64,000 nt of DNA from assembly GCA_946411505.1 (NCBI GenBank), contig CAMKEG010000001.1, forward strand, positions 620,001 to 684,000, written 5' to 3'. The position numbers and the translations under genes were made by a program. The notes under the pieces were generated by a model, which saw only the letters and a program-made list of their open reading frames with translations, did not search any database and had not been told where the DNA came from. The DNA is from an uncultured Treponema sp. Its GTDB lineage: Bacteria; Spirochaetota; Spirochaetia; Treponematales; Treponemataceae. Each line of letters starts with the position of its first letter. Positions within the stretch are counted from its first letter, which is position 1. This document shows, one piece after another, positions 17,966 to 28,643 of the stretch.

Positions 17966-19315
17966 CTATGACTCCATTCGCTCCACTTGAATCCAGCTTT
18001 CCTTGGCCTTCTTTTTGGTCAAAAGCAAGTAGTACGACTCAATGTAAAACTGGGCGTATTGCGCGATGTAAAAGGGGTTTACGCAAATCGCGAACAATTT
18101 TTCGCCCAGCGAAATCGTGTACATGGCGCGGTCCTCCCAAAAGGCGATCGCGGTGTAAAAGAAAAGGACTCCGTACAAAATCAAAAGGATTTTGACGGCG
18201 CAATGGATTGAAAAGAAAGCTACGGTTTGGAGCGCGAAGAAACTGTAGAGCGCGTCGGCGACGAAAACCAAGGCGCAGACAGCGGTTCCCGCAAAATAAA
18301 TGTAAAGGGGAATGAACGAAAACAGGTAGTCAAAGCAGCCCCAAAAATTGCCGGTGACGACTTCGGCGCGCTTGGGATCCTCTTCAACGGAGCTCCGGCT
18401 TCCGCAAAAGAAATCTTTGACATAGCGCCAGAATTTTTTTGAGACTTCCCTGCCGTACTTCACGCCGACTTGGGCGTAGCCCATAAGCCAGCGGCGGCGG
18501 CGGGCGTTGCAGCTTTTTAGGGAAACGCCCTCTTCCGTGTATGTCACCGCGTATTCGTAATAATAGCTTGTCCAATTGTTGAGGAGCGCGTTTACGGTAA
18601 GCTCAAAGTCTTCGGTCATCGAACGATAAGGCCAGCCGCCCATTTCCTGGACCAAGTCGCGGCGGACCATGAGGCCGGTTCCGCAAATTGTGTTGGACAT
18701 GTTGCGCTCGCTTCTAAAGCAGTTGCCCATCTTGTCAAGGAAGGTGTAAGTGAGCGCGTTGCAGTTGACGGCCCAAGAGCGGTACTTTTTTTCGTACAAA
18801 TAATTTTTTACAAGGCGCTTTCCCAAAATGATTTGCTTGTCCAAAACAAGCGCGTTGTTCATCTCCATCAAAAAATTCGCGTCGACAATGTTGTCCGCGT
18901 CAACGATGACAAAGGCGGCGTAACCGTTGGCGGCGTCGCTCAAGAGCTCCTGCAAAATTCCGTCAAGGGCCTGCCCCTTGCAAGTTTGGTTTTCTATCAC
19001 TTTTGAGTATGTGTTGTTGTAGGACTTGGCAAGCTCAATGTTAGGGTCGTCGCCCTGCGCCACCACTACATAGGTGTCAAAAAAATCCTTGTCGTAGGTT
19101 TGGGCGGCAAGGCTGTCAAGCAAGACGCGCAGGCCTTTTTCGTTTTTTGCGGGAACGATGACCGCAAGCCTGTTCTTTTGCGGATTTGAAAAATGCCTCG
19201 GAGTTTTTAAACCTGCTATGTAATAACGGATTCGCGGCAAATACAAGACAAAGGAGAGAACGCAAATAAAAACAAAGGCGCTGAACAAAAATTCCGCTTG
19301 AAAAGAATTAAGCAT
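17966..19315 (-). CDS. Membrane glycosyltransferase family 2
   Basis: AVIVPAKNE, VIVDADNIV (DxD-like), TEDFELTV, RRRRW; TM segments at both ends; start set at MLNSFQAEF. Confidence 0.87.
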   Translation of the reverse strand: MLNSFQAEFLFSAFVFICVLSFVLYLPRIRYYIAGLKTPRHFSNPQKNRLAVIVPAKNEKGLRVLLDSLAAQTYDKDFFDTYVVVAQGDDPNIELAKSYNNTYSKVIENQTCKGQALDGILQELLSDAANGYAAFVIVDADNIVDANFLMEMNNALVLDKQIILGKRLVKNYLYEKKYRSWAVNCNALTYTFLDKMGNCFRSERNMSNTICGTGLMVRRDLVQEMGGWPYRSMTEDFELTVNALLNNWTSYYYEYAVTYTEEGVSLKSCNARRRRWLMGYAQVGVKYGREVSKKFWRYVKDFFCGSRSSVEEDPKRAEVVTGNFWGCFDYLFSFIPLYIYFAGTAVCALVFVADALYSFFALQTVAFFSIHCAVKILLILYGVLFFYTAIAFWEDRAMYTISLGEKLFAICVNPFYIAQYAQFYIESYYLLLTKKKAKESWIQVERMES

Positions 19316-19395
19316 TTTTATAGAATAGTTTAATCGCCGCAAAAAGTCAATAACGCGCAAAGAAGCGCAAATTTTGCCGCGGAGGAACAAAAAAC

Positions 19396-20373
19396 ATGGA
19401 AAAAAAATCGACAATCGCAAAGAAAATTGGAACAGCTATCCTTTTAACAGTTTTGGGCGCCGCCCTTTTCGCCGAGACGGAAGAGGAACTGAAGAAAAGA
19501 ATACTTTCAACCGCGGACCTTTCGGGGGAGAGCGCGGAGGAACTGATGGCAGCCGACGACGGCGTCGACAAGGGAGCCAATTCCAACGGAGGGCAAAAGC
19601 GCCTGCCGTCGGAGTTTCCCCGGGACGTTCCCTACACGCAGGCGGGAATTGACTTTTGCGAGGCCCATTACGGCCATAAAATTTTCAACGAGGAGAAGCG
19701 CCGCAAATATTACGACGACAGCGTCGCGGCCGCAAACGCGCTTTCGGATCCTTACGCAAGGCTGATTTCCCTGGCCCGAGCGGACTATTATTACGCGCTT
19801 TCCCTAATGGAAACCTTTGACTTGACCACGATTGAAAACATCGACCTTTCCGACTCAAACTCCTCGGAGCCGCTCAACGAAAAGGCGGGCCGCTATTACG
19901 ACATGGCCATTGAAAAATGCAACGAAGCCCTCAAGATAAGAAAAGGAAGCGACGCCTACTCCACTTTGGCGCAAGCGATTTCGATGAACTGCACGGCAAA
20001 GAACGTGTCATACGTTTTGGCCAACGGCCTAAAGGTTCGCGCCAACGCCAAAAAGGCTGTCGCGCTGGACTACTCAAACGGCTTGGGCCAGTTCATGATT
20101 ATCGCGCAAGACGCCTACGCCCCTTGGCCCTTCTGCAAGCTGCGCTCAAGCCGAAAAGCCTTGATTCGCGTTGTAAACGACAAGTACATTAGAATCGAGC
20201 GCTTTGACGCGCAAATGATTTACGCGGCCATAGGCTACACTTTTTACAGGCAAAAAAAATGGGACAAGGCCGTCGAGTGGTACAAAAAGATTTTGGAAAT
20301 CTATCCGATGAACCTTGCCGCCCGCCAAATGATTAAAAAAAGCCAGGACAGGAAGGCCGGAAAAAAGAACTAG
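19396..20373 (+). CDS. Exported TPR-like hypothetical protein
   Basis: Signal-peptide-like N-terminus; helical repeats and C-terminal TPR-like KKWDKAVEWYKKILEIYPMNLAARQMIKK. Confidence 0.6.
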   Translation: MEKKSTIAKKIGTAILLTVLGAALFAETEEELKKRILSTADLSGESAEELMAADDGVDKGANSNGGQKRLPSEFPRDVPYTQAGIDFCEAHYGHKIFNEEKRRKYYDDSVAAANALSDPYARLISLARADYYYALSLMETFDLTTIENIDLSDSNSSEPLNEKAGRYYDMAIEKCNEALKIRKGSDAYSTLAQAISMNCTAKNVSYVLANGLKVRANAKKAVALDYSNGLGQFMIIAQDAYAPWPFCKLRSSRKALIRVVNDKYIRIERFDAQMIYAAIGYTFYRQKKWDKAVEWYKKILEIYPMNLAARQMIKKSQDRKAGKKN

Positions 20374-21197
20374 GATTTTCGCGGCCGCGGACAATGAACG
20401 TAGGTCCAGCGCGCGACAAAATAGCGGCCTACAAAGCGCGACAAAAAGGCCGCGGCCTTCCACTTGGGCGCCCAAAGCGCGGTCTTTTTTCCGGCGCGGG
20501 CGGCCTTAAGGCAATGGGCCACTGTCTTTTGGACGCTCTTCCCTCCCAAAACTTCCTTGCGAGCGCCGTTTGAGGCGACGGCGGCGAATTCAGTGCTGAC
20601 CGAGCCCGGGCACAAGGCGCAAACCTTTATTCCCCGGTCGGCCACCTCGGCGGCAAGGGACTCGCTAAAGCTTAAGGCGTAGGCCTTTGTGGCCGCGTAA
20701 ACGCTAAAATTTCCAAGCGGCATAAAGGCGGCAAGGCTTGCCGTGTTGATTAAAAGCGCCCCCTTGTTCATGTAAGGAAGCGCGAGGCCCGCGATTCCCG
20801 TAAGAGAGACGCAGTTCAATTCCACCATGTCAAGCTCGGCGTCTAGCGGCGTGTCGGCAAAGGGGCCGTAAGTTCCAAAGCCCGCGTTGTTGACCAAGAC
20901 GCGGATTTCAAAGCCGCCGTCCTTGCCTTTTTGGTCAATGATTTTTTCGGCGTCCAAAAGCGCCTTAAAGGCCGAAACGCCCGCGCGGCCGGCCAGGTCT
21001 ATCGCAAAGGAACGGGTCAAGGGAAGCGTCGGGTTTTCTTTATGCGCGGCGTTTTGCGCGGTCTCCACTTCCTTAAGGCGGTCAAGGCGGCGGGCCAAAA
21101 GCCAAATCTCGTCGGCGCAGGGCTCCGCTCCCAACTGGCGGGCAAACTCCGCTCCCATTCCGCTTGACGCGCCGGTTACAATCGCGATTCGCTTCAT
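20370..21197 (-). CDS. Short-chain dehydrogenase/reductase
   Basis: TGASSGMG, LVNNAGFG, YAATKAYALSFSESLA. Confidence 0.92.
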   Translation of the reverse strand: MKRIAIVTGASSGMGAEFARQLGAEPCADEIWLLARRLDRLKEVETAQNAAHKENPTLPLTRSFAIDLAGRAGVSAFKALLDAEKIIDQKGKDGGFEIRVLVNNAGFGTYGPFADTPLDAELDMVELNCVSLTGIAGLALPYMNKGALLINTASLAAFMPLGNFSVYAATKAYALSFSESLAAEVADRGIKVCALCPGSVSTEFAAVASNGARKEVLGGKSVQKTVAHCLKAARAGKKTALWAPKWKAAAFLSRFVGRYFVARWTYVHCPRPRKS

Positions 21198-21229
21198 TTT
21201 ATTGCCTCCCAATAACGATGCTTTTGCCG

Positions 21230-23383
21230 CTAAAACAATTCCAAAAGCCGCTCGTTGAATTGCGCGGTTTGAACCTTAAGGTCGCGCAAAAAAACGTTGT
21301 CGTTTATGCTTCCCAAAACGGCGGTCATCTCGTCCGCGTCGCCGTAAGTCATTTGGCGGAAGGGATCGTCGTAGTCTTTTTTGCGCGAGTAAATCGAGTC
21401 GGAATAAATGTCGTTTGAAACCGCCGTGACGTCGGCGATTATGTCCTTGAAAATTTCTTTTGTGAAGTCTTGAATTTTTCGCGAGTAAAGCTCCTCCAAA
21501 AGATAAATCGCGTAGCGGGCCTTGTAGTCGCCGTATGACTCTTGGCAAGCGTCGTAGAATTTATGGACGGCTTCCCAGGAGTCTATTTTTTTGGAATTGA
21601 TTTTGGCGCAAAGCTCGTCCACCTTTTTGGAAGGAATGATTTGGCCGCCGGCGTTGGTCCACTTTGTGTAAAGTTCGATCGCCATGATTTTTTGGATGGC
21701 GGAGGCGCTCAATTTTTTTATTTTGTGAACGGAGCAAAATTCCAGCAAAGAGCGGGCGGCAAAGTACTTTACGATTTTTCTGTACTCCTTGTAAGCCTTG
21801 ACAGGCTTTAGGACAAGCGCGCCGAATTTCTTTTGGCAAAGCTCGTCTTGCAAGACAAAGTCGGCGTTGGGATTTTGGTGCAAAAAGTCTTTGGCCGCCT
21901 GCAATTTTTGGGATTCGCCCTTGGCCGCCAAAACGTTTTCAAGGCCGGCGTCCTGCAAATAATTTTTGGTAAGCTCGATTATGCGCGACAAGGCCGGAAG
22001 GATTTGCTGCATCGTGTCGGGAGCGAGCGGGTCGGTTTCTATATGCTGGACTTTGACGACCCTCTTGTCGCGCTTTTGGAACTTGTAGCGGTTCCTGGCG
22101 ATGGCGAACATGTTGAACATGAACCAGTAGGCCGGCATTATTTGAATCGGCTCGTTCTCCCCGCCCGCGGCAATCAGCGAAAAGGGATACGATATGTTGA
22201 GCTCGCGCTGGTAAGAGCCCTTGCTGGCCAAAACAAAAGAGGCGAACTTTGAGTTGTGCTTGAAGTCGGAACACAAGCCGGGCCAAAAGCCTCGGCCGGC
22301 GATAATCTCTCCGTCGGGGCTGCGGGAATTGTGGTTTGAGCCGATAGTGGCGCCCGCCGCGATGTTGGACTGGCCCATGACTGTTGTGGCAATCAAGAAC
22401 GAAGAGTTGTGGTGCTGTTCGTGGAAGGGGAATATCAAGTTGTTTAAAAGCTCGCAGCACGACACCGTGGAGTTGTCGCCTAAAATTGAGTTCAAGAGGC
22501 GGGCGCCGTACTTTAGCTGGCAATTGCGTCCCAGGACAAAGCGGACGGCGACGGCTTGGTAAAAGACGCGGCAGCCGTAGCCCATGATTCCGTTGACCAT
22601 CTCGACGCCCTCGCCTATTTGGCTTTCTTCTTGCGCGGACGACAAAACGGTGATGTTCTTTAACTTAAAGGCGCCCTTGATGTAAGCGCAGTCTCCGATT
22701 TTGGCGTCCTTTAAAAGCGTCGTGTTTTTTATTACAGTTTCGTTTCCGACAGTTCCGTAAGTGTCGTTCTTTTTTGTGTTGCCCTTTTCGGTAAGCTCGA
22801 CAAAGCGCTTTAAAAGCTTTTTGTCGCCTCGCTTTCTTGACCACAAGTAGGCGTCGGCAGGAATCATCGACTCAAAGGGAAGAACTTTGCGGCCGTCGTT
22901 TTCGTTGGCCACGCCAATCCAGACGCGGACGTCCTCGCTTTCGCCCTGCTTTAAAATTCCGTTTCCAAATTTGGAATGCTTGGTGCAGGACATTTCCTGA
23001 ACGTTAAAAAGGATGACGCCGTTTCCAAGGCGGTAGTTTTCCAAGTAGGCCACGTTGTGAATCGCGTCGTCGTTTCCGGTGACCACGTCGCGCAGCTTGG
23101 AATTGTAGATTCCGCACTCAAGCTCCAAGTCGTGGTACTTGACTTTGGCGTTCCTAAGCTGGCCCAAAACGACAAAGCCCGAAAAGGCCGAGCCGTAAAC
23201 CAGGTCGGGGTCAAAGGCCTTTTCGCTTACAAGCACGTTGCTCCAGTCGGAGCGGTCTGAGTGGTTTCTGTTCTTTTTTAATATTTCTATTTCCGCCGCT
23301 GTGAGGGCGCGGGTGTTTTTAAGGCATTCTTTGGGAAAGGCCAGGGGCGCTGATTTTTTTTTTGCAGGAGTGATTGTTACCAT
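21230..23383 (-). CDS. DUF4954 family protein (left-handed beta-helix)
   Basis: 717 aa; hexapeptide-like stretches (GNETVIKNTTLLKDAKIGDCAYIKGAFKLKNITV); RSDWSNVLV...F similar to DUF4954 proteins as remembered. Confidence 0.7.
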   Translation of the reverse strand: MVTITPAKKKSAPLAFPKECLKNTRALTAAEIEILKKNRNHSDRSDWSNVLVSEKAFDPDLVYGSAFSGFVVLGQLRNAKVKYHDLELECGIYNSKLRDVVTGNDDAIHNVAYLENYRLGNGVILFNVQEMSCTKHSKFGNGILKQGESEDVRVWIGVANENDGRKVLPFESMIPADAYLWSRKRGDKKLLKRFVELTEKGNTKKNDTYGTVGNETVIKNTTLLKDAKIGDCAYIKGAFKLKNITVLSSAQEESQIGEGVEMVNGIMGYGCRVFYQAVAVRFVLGRNCQLKYGARLLNSILGDNSTVSCCELLNNLIFPFHEQHHNSSFLIATTVMGQSNIAAGATIGSNHNSRSPDGEIIAGRGFWPGLCSDFKHNSKFASFVLASKGSYQRELNISYPFSLIAAGGENEPIQIMPAYWFMFNMFAIARNRYKFQKRDKRVVKVQHIETDPLAPDTMQQILPALSRIIELTKNYLQDAGLENVLAAKGESQKLQAAKDFLHQNPNADFVLQDELCQKKFGALVLKPVKAYKEYRKIVKYFAARSLLEFCSVHKIKKLSASAIQKIMAIELYTKWTNAGGQIIPSKKVDELCAKINSKKIDSWEAVHKFYDACQESYGDYKARYAIYLLEELYSRKIQDFTKEIFKDIIADVTAVSNDIYSDSIYSRKKDYDDPFRQMTYGDADEMTAVLGSINDNVFLRDLKVQTAQFNERLLELF

Positions 23384-23446
23384 AGTTTTTTATAGTATCA
23401 CACTTTTCTATTGAAATCAATTAAAAGTTGATTTATTATAGAAGAA

Positions 23447-26356
23447 ATGGAAAAAATCTTTTTAAAAAAATTCTTTTCAAAGACAAGAAGCATTGGCGGA
23501 AAAAACCGGCCGTCGCGCCGTTGTTTTTTGACGGCGCTTTTTCTTTTCTTCGCGACCGCTTTCTCTTTTGCCTTGAATCCGCCCGAAAACTTTTCGCAAT
23601 TTGTCTTGTCAAACGGAATGGCAGTTTTTGTTTGCGAGGATTTTTCCGCGCCGACAGTCAGAATCGAATACAGCGCAAAGGCCGGATTCTCCTGTCAAAG
23701 CGCCGCGACGGCGGGCTACGCTCCCCTTTACGCGGAACTTTTTCCAAGAGCGGGCCTTTATTCAAGCGGCGGCTTGGAAGAATGGCTTTTGGACGGCCTT
23801 GAAGCCGAATGCGCCGCCGACAGCGCCCGCTACACGATTGAGGCAAGCCCGAACCAAGTTGAGGAAATTTTTAGCGAGTTGAGCCGCTGCGCCTTCGCGC
23901 CCATTTTTCAAGACAAGGAGCTGGCCCAAAAATTAAAGGCGGCAAAAGAAAAGGCGGCGCAAAACGCCTTCAGCGCGGAGGGCTTCATAAACAGCGCGAT
24001 TGACTCGCGCGTCTTTAGCGCCGCCCCTTGGAAACACGACAGCGGCATCTACCCCGCGCTTTTTCAAAAACAAAGCCTCTCCGCCGCCCGCTCAATCTTG
24101 GCGGAAATCGCCCGCGCCTGCTACTCTCCGCAAAACTCGGCGCTGTTCATAACGGGAGCCGTGACAAGGCCGCAAGCCCTTTCGTTGGCGGAAAAAACTT
24201 TCGGTTCGTTCGCGCCCGGGCCTGTAATGGCAAGCGCCTCGCATGAAAGCCCGGTCGTCCAAAAAGACGTTCCAAAGAAATTTGTTTTATCCGACCCGGA
24301 GCTTTCGCCCGACATGGCGCAGGTCGTAACGCAATTCACAAATCTTTCTATGGAAGGCGCGGACGTGGCGGCGGTAATCTTGAACAAGCGCGACTCGTCG
24401 CTAAAAACGGCGCTGACAAGCGAGGCCGCCCTTAACATTCGCGGAAGCGATTACATAAACGCCGACGCCGCCCACAAGAACAACTCCAGCCGCTTGATAA
24501 TACAAAGCCTTTTGGAAAAATCAAAGGCCAACGACTTTGACAAGGCCGAGCTTTTTGAAAAAACTTTGCGGCAAAAAATCGCCGACTTTTCGCAAGAGGA
24601 ATTTGAGGACGCAAAAGCGTTTCTTTTGCTGGACTTTGAGCTTAACGCCGGAAATCCGCGCGGCTTTATGGAATTGCTCTCTCAATTTTGGGCTGTTGAC
24701 GGACTGGCAAAAAAATCTTGGGAGCAAAGCGGACAGGCGGGAGACGCTTCCAGCTTGCTTCAACGTTTCTTGGCCCGAACGCAAAGGCTCAAGGACTTGA
24801 ATTACGACGAGCTTAAATTCTCGCTTGAAAACGAAGAGCCGTTCGCGTTCATTTTGCTGAATTCAAAAAACTTCAAAAGCCTGTCCGCCGCCTTTGAAAA
24901 GGCCGGCTGGCAAAGCGTCACCGCAAAGAACGCCTCCTGGCACGCGCAGGAAATGTTCGCCAAAATAAAAGATTCTATCGAAAAAAGCGAAGACAAGGCG
25001 GACCAAGAAGAGGCGCCAAAAATCTTTGACCAAAAGTTTTTTGAAAAAAGCCTGCAAAGCGGACGCAGCGCGCTCTTGGAAAACGGAATGCCGTTCCACG
25101 CAAAAATAAACGAAGCGACCTCCACAAGCCTTGTAAGCCTTTACATAAAAGGCGGAGAGGCGCAAAACGCGCAAACGGAAACAGGCCTTGAAGCCGTATT
25201 GGCAAGCGTTTTGGCGCAAAACGCAAGGAAAGTTTGCGCGGAAAAAATTCAGTCAGGCCAAATGGGCGCATTGGCCACCGTCCGCGCCCAATGCGAAGAC
25301 GTAAGCGCGCTTGTCTCGATTGAATGCCTTTCCGGTGACGAAGGCGCGGCGCTTGAATCGCTGGCGGAAGCCTTGCTTTTTTCCGAAATCGTTCCGGCGG
25401 AAGCCGACCTTTTTTTGTCCAGCAGAAAAAGTTCCCAAATAATAAAAAGCCAAGCGATGCCCCGCCAACTTTATTCCGCGGCAATAAAAACATTTTACAA
25501 GTCGCCCTTGTACAAGGCGCTCTACGCTTCAAGCCAGGACATCTTAAAAAATGTCAGCTACAGGGAAATTTTAGAGGAATACGCGAAAATTCTTGACGCG
25601 GGCCGCCTTGAAATAATCGCCGCTGGAAATTTTAATTTTGAGGAATTGAGAAAAAAAGCGGACGAAGTCTTTGCCGGCTTAAGCCCGACATGGGAAGAAA
25701 AGCCGCTTTTGGCGCAGGCCAAGGGAATTTCAAAGGCTTCCGTAAAAGTAAAAATCAACCACACTTTTTTGACGGACATCAGCGCCGACAAGGCCGGCCC
25801 CCGCCCCGCCGTTTTGATTCCGACTACGGAATTCGCGGATCCTGTCCAGTATTGGTTTAGCGCCCCGTCGGAGCAAAACGAGGCGCTAATTTTTGACGCG
25901 CTTTTATTGGAGCTTGGAAGGCTTTGCCAAAAAGACTTCGCCGGCTCAAGCCGCCGTCAAAACATGGCCGTACGAATAGAAGAAAAAAATCCATTGGTTT
26001 CATTTGGAGCGGTCACAATCTTCAACGCGCAATACAGCTCGGACGCGGACGCCGCAATCCAAGACGCGCTTTTAAAATTAAAGGAAGAAATTAACGACGG
26101 CCGAAGCGTCGAAAGAATCAAAAGCCTTTGGCTGACAAAGGCCTTTGAAGGCGCGGACAAGAACTTGCAAGCGGCGGCGCTTCTTGCAAAAAAGATTGAC
26201 GAAGCGCGGGTCAAAGGCTTGCAGTTTGACGCAAGCGACGCGCTGGCCAAGGACTACGAGGCCGTCACAAAAGCGGACGCGGCGGCCTTTGACGGCGTTT
26301 TTGAAAAGTGCCTTTCAAAAAATTGCAAGTTTTATTCCGCCGACTCTAAAAAATAA
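23447..26356 (+). CDS. M16-family (pitrilysin-like) peptidase homologue, catalytic motif apparently absent
   Basis: N-terminal FVLSNGMAVFVCEDFSAPTVRIEYSAKAGF is M16-like; HXXEH position reads GYAPLYAELF; four-domain length. Confidence 0.7.
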   Translation: MEKIFLKKFFSKTRSIGGKNRPSRRCFLTALFLFFATAFSFALNPPENFSQFVLSNGMAVFVCEDFSAPTVRIEYSAKAGFSCQSAATAGYAPLYAELFPRAGLYSSGGLEEWLLDGLEAECAADSARYTIEASPNQVEEIFSELSRCAFAPIFQDKELAQKLKAAKEKAAQNAFSAEGFINSAIDSRVFSAAPWKHDSGIYPALFQKQSLSAARSILAEIARACYSPQNSALFITGAVTRPQALSLAEKTFGSFAPGPVMASASHESPVVQKDVPKKFVLSDPELSPDMAQVVTQFTNLSMEGADVAAVILNKRDSSLKTALTSEAALNIRGSDYINADAAHKNNSSRLIIQSLLEKSKANDFDKAELFEKTLRQKIADFSQEEFEDAKAFLLLDFELNAGNPRGFMELLSQFWAVDGLAKKSWEQSGQAGDASSLLQRFLARTQRLKDLNYDELKFSLENEEPFAFILLNSKNFKSLSAAFEKAGWQSVTAKNASWHAQEMFAKIKDSIEKSEDKADQEEAPKIFDQKFFEKSLQSGRSALLENGMPFHAKINEATSTSLVSLYIKGGEAQNAQTETGLEAVLASVLAQNARKVCAEKIQSGQMGALATVRAQCEDVSALVSIECLSGDEGAALESLAEALLFSEIVPAEADLFLSSRKSSQIIKSQAMPRQLYSAAIKTFYKSPLYKALYASSQDILKNVSYREILEEYAKILDAGRLEIIAAGNFNFEELRKKADEVFAGLSPTWEEKPLLAQAKGISKASVKVKINHTFLTDISADKAGPRPAVLIPTTEFADPVQYWFSAPSEQNEALIFDALLLELGRLCQKDFAGSSRRQNMAVRIEEKNPLVSFGAVTIFNAQYSSDADAAIQDALLKLKEEINDGRSVERIKSLWLTKAFEGADKNLQAAALLAKKIDEARVKGLQFDASDALAKDYEAVTKADAAAFDGVFEKCLSKNCKFYSADSKK

Positions 26357-26939
26357 AATCGCTTTCAACTATCGCTTTCATGCCGGCGACGTCGAGGTTT
26401 CGCGCGGCCCTCTTGTTTTTTTTAAGCGTCTTTTCAAAGTTGGCGTCGTTGCTTTTTGCGGCCTCAGGAACAATAACGCCGCAATTTTTTTCAAGTTCGC
26501 GCAAAAGCTGGCATTTTTCATTTATGTTTATAATCGCAAAATACAAAAGCATGTTCTCGCTTATTTTAAGCGGCTCCCCAGTCTCTTCAAAAAAAGCGGA
26601 GCAAATTTTTTCGCCGTCGTCAAGAACGTACTTTAGCTTAAGGCCCCTTTTTACGATTGTCTCCACCCTTGAGTGAACCTTCTCGTCAAGGCAAACAATC
26701 GAAACAATAATGGCGTCGTCCCTTTCGTCTTTCACACGCCGGCATGCGAAGGACTTTGAGTCTTCGGAAACGGCAAGATAATCGTCAGGGCCGCTTTTTA
26801 TTTCCTTAAGACTGTTCTGGGCCGCGATTTTTTTCACCTCGTCCAGGCTGTCAATCTTTAGGACGGCCGAAGGCTCCGCGGCTAGACTTGCAAGCGCGAA
26901 AAGCGCGGCAATCACAACAAAAACTTTCTTAACGTTCAT
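26346..26939 (-). CDS. Exported hypothetical protein
   Basis: Signal peptide MNVKKVFVVIAALFALASLAA. Confidence 0.55.
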   Translation of the reverse strand: MNVKKVFVVIAALFALASLAAEPSAVLKIDSLDEVKKIAAQNSLKEIKSGPDDYLAVSEDSKSFACRRVKDERDDAIIVSIVCLDEKVHSRVETIVKRGLKLKYVLDDGEKICSAFFEETGEPLKISENMLLYFAIININEKCQLLRELEKNCGVIVPEAAKSNDANFEKTLKKNKRAARNLDVAGMKAIVESDFIF

Positions 26940-26959
26940 ATTTCCCCCATATAACCGTG

Positions 26960-28597
26960 TCAATAATAGGCTTTCCAAGCCTTTATGACCTCTCCCCATT
27001 TTGACGAAAAATCAAGCCAATTGTCGTAATATTCCGTTATGTCGGAATCTGTGTTAGGATACACGGCGGAGCTTGCGATCGTAAGGCCGTAAACATCTTC
27101 GCTCTTCTCCACATCAACGGCCTGGTCGTAAATATAATCGCGGCCGCCGGTAAGATACAATTGCTTTTGGCTTACATTTCCCCACGTCGGAATGGTTTCC
27201 GCCCCGGCCTTTTTTCCCGCCCAAGCGCAAACAATCAAATTGTCGTCGCCATGCTTTAGCAAAGCCAAGAGCGCGTCGGCGCTATTATGCAAGGCGGAAA
27301 GGCTCGCTTCATTTTTGACGCTTAAGGCTAGGTCTCCCAAGTCGCTAAGAAAGGCGTAAGTTCCGTGATACGAAAGGCCCTTGCACTTTGAGTAGTCGTT
27401 GGGATCTTGGTCTACATAATCGTCAAAGACTTTTTGAAAAAGCGCCTGCCGCTGCGCGTCGCCATTTTTCAATTCAAGCAAAGCGTCGGAAAAATCGTCG
27501 ACAGCCTCCTTTAACTTTCCCGCCTTTTGCTCGTCCAAGCTTAAAAACGAAAATGTGAAAAGCGAATAGCCGCTTGAGCGCTTGTTTTTCGCGTCGGCCT
27601 CGCTTTTTGGGCATTCCTGCGGCTCTTCATAGTAGCGCTCGTGGTAGGCGCTTACGACTATTTTTCCAAAATCAACTGGAGAGCATCCTTTTCCCATGCT
27701 TGTCATAATTCGGACAAAGTCCTGCGAGACGTCAAGGTTGGGAGACGCCAAAAGATAGTCAGCCGAGCCTTTGTAGTTCCAGAGTATTTCGGCGCTGGAC
27801 TGAAAGCAAACGTCGTTCCACAAAATTTTGGGCTTTTGGCTTCCGGCATAGCCAGCGGCGGCCAGAGCGTCCTTTATGTTTTTGCTAGACAAAAGCCTCT
27901 TGCCGTCGTCGTTAGTTTTGTCCGAGCAAAGGCTTTTTGAAACGGAGGTCGTGTCCGCGTAAGTTTCTTTGTAAGGGCCTGAGCCGTGGTCGCTAAGGCA
28001 AAGGACAACGTTGGTCGCGTCGTAGCGGCTCTTGGCCCAAATTAAAAATCTTTCCAAGGTTTTATAGTCGGCCATATTCGGCTCAACGTCCAAACAGCCT
28101 TCCGCCCTGGCCTGAGCCGTCCAGTCAATCGTGTTGGCGCCGACAATAAATTTGTCGCCAAGGTCGCTCTTTCCTTTTAAATTGACGACGCCCAATTGGT
28201 ATTTGTTTTCTCCGGCGTAAGTTACATAATCCAAGTTGTAGTCGGCGCCAAGCTCAAACAAGACCCCGTCAGGGTGAATGTATTTTTGGTTATTCTTTTT
28301 TGCCTCGCTGATTCCGTCCCATAAAACAAGCGCGTTCACCGAAGGGTAATTCCCGCTTGGACTTCCGTCGGCCTTCCGCATTTTGGAAAGCGCGTATTCG
28401 ATTTCGCGAATATTCTTGTATATGTCGTCGTTAAGAACGTCGTCGTCCGCGTCTAAGTAAAACAAAAAGAGCCAGTCGCTGGTCTTTTTGGAAACAGGCG
28501 GAACTGTCGGATTGCCGGATGAATTGTCGCAAGAAAAAAACGAAAGCGCGAAAAGCGCGGCAAAAAGCGCCGCCGTGACAACAAGAATTCGTTTCAT
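26960..28597 (-). CDS. Clostripain-like (C11) cysteine peptidase, lipoprotein
   Basis: Lipobox FFSCDN; WLFLFYLDADDDV; VVLCLSDHGSGPY (His) and ILWNDVCFQSSAEI (Cys). Confidence 0.85.
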   Translation of the reverse strand: MKRILVVTAALFAALFALSFFSCDNSSGNPTVPPVSKKTSDWLFLFYLDADDDVLNDDIYKNIREIEYALSKMRKADGSPSGNYPSVNALVLWDGISEAKKNNQKYIHPDGVLFELGADYNLDYVTYAGENKYQLGVVNLKGKSDLGDKFIVGANTIDWTAQARAEGCLDVEPNMADYKTLERFLIWAKSRYDATNVVLCLSDHGSGPYKETYADTTSVSKSLCSDKTNDDGKRLLSSKNIKDALAAAGYAGSQKPKILWNDVCFQSSAEILWNYKGSADYLLASPNLDVSQDFVRIMTSMGKGCSPVDFGKIVVSAYHERYYEEPQECPKSEADAKNKRSSGYSLFTFSFLSLDEQKAGKLKEAVDDFSDALLELKNGDAQRQALFQKVFDDYVDQDPNDYSKCKGLSYHGTYAFLSDLGDLALSVKNEASLSALHNSADALLALLKHGDDNLIVCAWAGKKAGAETIPTWGNVSQKQLYLTGGRDYIYDQAVDVEKSEDVYGLTIASSAVYPNTDSDITEYYDNWLDFSSKWGEVIKAWKAYY

Positions 28598-28643
28598 TGA
28601 GTTCCTCTCACCATTGGATTATACACTTTCAGCCAAACGGCTG

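Noticed and set aside
17031-17990. 319-aa plus-strand ORF
   Set aside because: Antisense to the PlsC-like gene in a GC-biased codon pattern; low-complexity composition and no recognisable motif.
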